A program made the position numbers and the translations under genes. A stretch of 64,000 bases of DNA. It comes from Oleiharenicola lentus. GTDB taxonomy: Bacteria; Verrucomicrobiota; Verrucomicrobiia; Opitutales; Opitutaceae. Under the pieces are notes generated by a model. That model made no database searches, had not been told where the DNA came from, and worked only from the letters and a program-made list of their open reading frames with translations. The stretch covers positions 372,001-436,000 of the forward strand of contig NZ_SDHX01000002.1 of assembly GCF_004118375.1 (NCBI RefSeq), read 5' to 3'. Of the stretch, positions 62,490 through 64,000 are shown piece after piece (position 1 is the stretch's first letter; each line of letters begins with the position of its first letter).

Positions 62490-63632
62490 ATGGTTAAGCC
62501 ACACCCCCGTATCATTCTAGCCAGTCTCAGCTTGGTCAGTCTGCTCGCCACCCCGGTGCTCCGGGCCTCGGCGACGATCGAGGAACGCCTCGCCGCCCTT
62601 GAGCAAAAACTCGCCGCCCTCAGTGCTGAAAACGCCGCCTTGCGCGAGGCCGCCAAGCCCGCCAAAGACGCCCCCGCGCCCGTCCAGGCCGGTGGCAAGG
62701 AAAGCAAACTGCTTCTCGGCGGCTTCCTGCACCTGCACGCCGAAAGTGGCAGCGCCCCCGACAGCCGTTTCAGCGGTATCAACGACCGCTTTCTCGTCCG
62801 CCGTGCCCGCGTGAACGTGCGTGGCAGCTTCGGCAAGGACTTCGGCTTCAAGGTGGAGTCCGACTTCGGCGCCAACACCCTCGGCGCCTCCACGGGCTAC
62901 CGCGCCCAGCTGACCGACCTCTACGTCGAATGGCTCGCGCACCCCGAGGCCCAGATCCGTCTCGGCCAGTTCAAGACGCCCTTCGGCTGGGAACAGCTCA
63001 TGTCCGACACCGCCAACCCCTTCGCCGAACGCTCCCTCCCCAACGACCGCCTCACCGTCAGCCGCCAGATCGGCGTCATGCTGTTCGGCAGCGCCGCGGA
63101 AAAGCGCGTCGAGTATTCCGCCGGCATCTTCAACGGCAACGGCGTCAACAACTCCAACAACGACACCGACGACTTCCTGGCCGCCGCCCGCCTCGCGGCC
63201 ACCGCCTGGTCGGGCAAGTTCCACGACAAGGCCGCCTCATGGAGCGTCGGCGTGAACGCCTTCAGCGACGATGCGCCCGCCCGCCGCACCGGTGTCGGTT
63301 TCGACACCCAGCTCCAGCTGCACCCGGTCACGCTGCGCGCCGAGTGGCTCGCCAACACCCTCGACCCGGTCACCGGCGCCGACGTGGATTCCGACGGCTG
63401 GAGCCTCGCCGCCCTCTGGAGCCTCAACGATCAGTGGCAGCTCGCCGCCCGCTACGAAACCTACGACGCCAACACCGCGACCGGCAGCAACGAGAACGAC
63501 ACCCTCACCCTCGGCCTCAACTGGTTCATCCGCCGCAACGACATCGCGGTTTCGCTGAATTACCTGGCCGGCGACGCCAGCTTCGGCGGCGGCGACGACC
63601 GGTTCATCGGCCGCCTGCAGCTCGTTTTCTGA
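62490..63632 (+). CDS. Phosphate-selective porin O/P-type outer membrane protein
   Basis: A 380-residue protein with a signal peptide (PRIILASLSLVSLLATPVLRAS). A short coiled coil (IEERLAALEQKLAALSAENAALRE) probably anchors to peptidoglycan or trimerises. The OprO/OprP-like barrel follows (RVNVRGSFGKDFGFKVESDFG, QIRLGQFKTPFGWEQL, SAGIFNGNGVNNS, LALW.. strands, RFIGRLQLVF at the end). ATG 62490 is fixed by the signal peptide. The next gene is 19 bp away. Confidence 0.88.
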   Translation: MVKPHPRIILASLSLVSLLATPVLRASATIEERLAALEQKLAALSAENAALREAAKPAKDAPAPVQAGGKESKLLLGGFLHLHAESGSAPDSRFSGINDRFLVRRARVNVRGSFGKDFGFKVESDFGANTLGASTGYRAQLTDLYVEWLAHPEAQIRLGQFKTPFGWEQLMSDTANPFAERSLPNDRLTVSRQIGVMLFGSAAEKRVEYSAGIFNGNGVNNSNNDTDDFLAAARLAATAWSGKFHDKAASWSVGVNAFSDDAPARRTGVGFDTQLQLHPVTLRAEWLANTLDPVTGADVDSDGWSLAALWSLNDQWQLAARYETYDANTATGSNENDTLTLGLNWFIRRNDIAVSLNYLAGDASFGGGDDRFIGRLQLVF

Positions 63633-63651
63633 TCACACCATCTATCCCCCC

Positions 63652-64000
63652 ATGAAAACCCTCTCCAAGCTTCTTTTGCTGGCTTCGTTCACCGCCGTGC
63701 ACCTCGCGGCCGTCGAAGTTCCGGCCAAGGTGCATGAGCTCGCCAAGGGCGAACTCGCCGCCCTCGCCGCCGATCCGCTGCTCGTCTCGGCCATCTCGGC
63801 CCAAAACGCGAAGGGCTCCTCCCTCGACGAGATCAAGGCCGCCGACAAGCGCTGGATGGACACCGCGGGCGTCGCCGACTTCATGAAGGCGATCATCGAT
63901 TCGCCCGTCGGCCAGCACCTCCGCGCCTGGCGCCAGAAGCGCGCCTACGTGTCCGAGATCATCGTGATGGACCACCAGGGCGCCAACGTCGCCATCACGG
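63652..64000 (+). CDS. Exported sensor-like protein, 3' partial
   Basis: The first 116 codons of a gene cut by the window end. The start carries a signal peptide (MKTLSKLLLLASFTAVHLAA). VHELAKGELAALAADPLLVSAISAQNAKG, ADKRWMDTAG and EIIVMDHQGANVAIT follow. This pattern fits single-Cache/PDC-type periplasmic sensor proteins that often precede chemotaxis or cyclase genes. It lies 19 bp after the porin, probably in one operon. Confidence 0.7.
   Translation, partial: MKTLSKLLLLASFTAVHLAAVEVPAKVHELAKGELAALAADPLLVSAISAQNAKGSSLDEIKAADKRWMDTAGVADFMKAIIDSPVGQHLRAWRQKRAYVSEIIVMDHQGANVAIT

Overview
The window is high-GC, densely coding bacterial DNA that most resembles a Verrucomicrobiota chromosome, probably Opitutaceae or a relative. 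This is inferred from gene content: a PSCyt2/PSD1 cytochrome-type protein of the Planctomycetes-Verrucomicrobia group, a TonB-dependent receptor with an LSPFEV-type N-terminus, large DUF748 and porin outer-membrane proteins, and short palindromic repeats in many gene gaps. No rRNA, tRNA, CRISPR array or prophage was seen. The first gene (1-2316) is cut at its 5' end and the last (63652-64000) at its 3' end.

Layout. 1-16 kb: PSD1 protein; LysR regulator divergent from a CarF/PEDS1-type plasmalogen desaturase; two tandem paralogues of an unrecognised family; TatD hydrolase; nitronate monooxygenase; tcdA divergent from an NAD malic enzyme; an Hsp33-PnuC-NadR-like kinase operon; a GT2 glycosyltransferase; a lipid hydroxylase fused to a haemolysin-III domain; msrA. 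16-26 kb: S4 RNA-binding protein; HDOD signalling protein; a REP-associated transposase (RAYT) between REP-like repeats; EttA; a beta-CASP nuclease; an OmpW-like protein; two PilT-type ATPases.

26.4-29.3 kb is visibly AT-richer and looks acquired: an ImmA/IrrE peptidase, two exported Sel1-repeat proteins and a small HExxH protein. 29.5-33.1 kb is mixed: a small lipoprotein, an amidohydrolase-CIA30 fusion, a RelE/ParE-type toxin-antitoxin pair whose toxin has a nonsense codon, and a YkgJ-type cysteine cluster protein. 33-46 kb: hybrid histidine kinase; DUF748 protein with an AT-richer internal patch; then a putative uronate/alginate locus (TonB receptor, alginate-lyase-family enzyme, LacI regulator, glycerate kinase); two YCII/DGPF proteins. 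46-54.6 kb: thioesterase; dUTPase; a disordered RGG-tailed protein; a divergent MurA; and a tight ruvB / GT-C glycosyltransferase / lyxose isomerase / cyclophilin cluster. 54.6-64 kb: metallophosphoesterase; a creBCD-like operon in which CreD lacks its large central domain and is followed by an extra membrane gene; an FG-GAP-type exported protein; an SDR oxidoreductase; a phosphate-selective-type porin followed by an exported sensor-like protein.

No single locus is a clear new defence or biosynthetic system. The best leads are the hydroxylase-HlyIII fusion, the RAYT/REP family with a second repeat inserted into one of its copies, the AT-rich protease/Sel1 island, the miniature CreD operon, the CarF-like desaturase and the RGG-tailed protein. 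Functions come from reading motifs by eye, without database searches.
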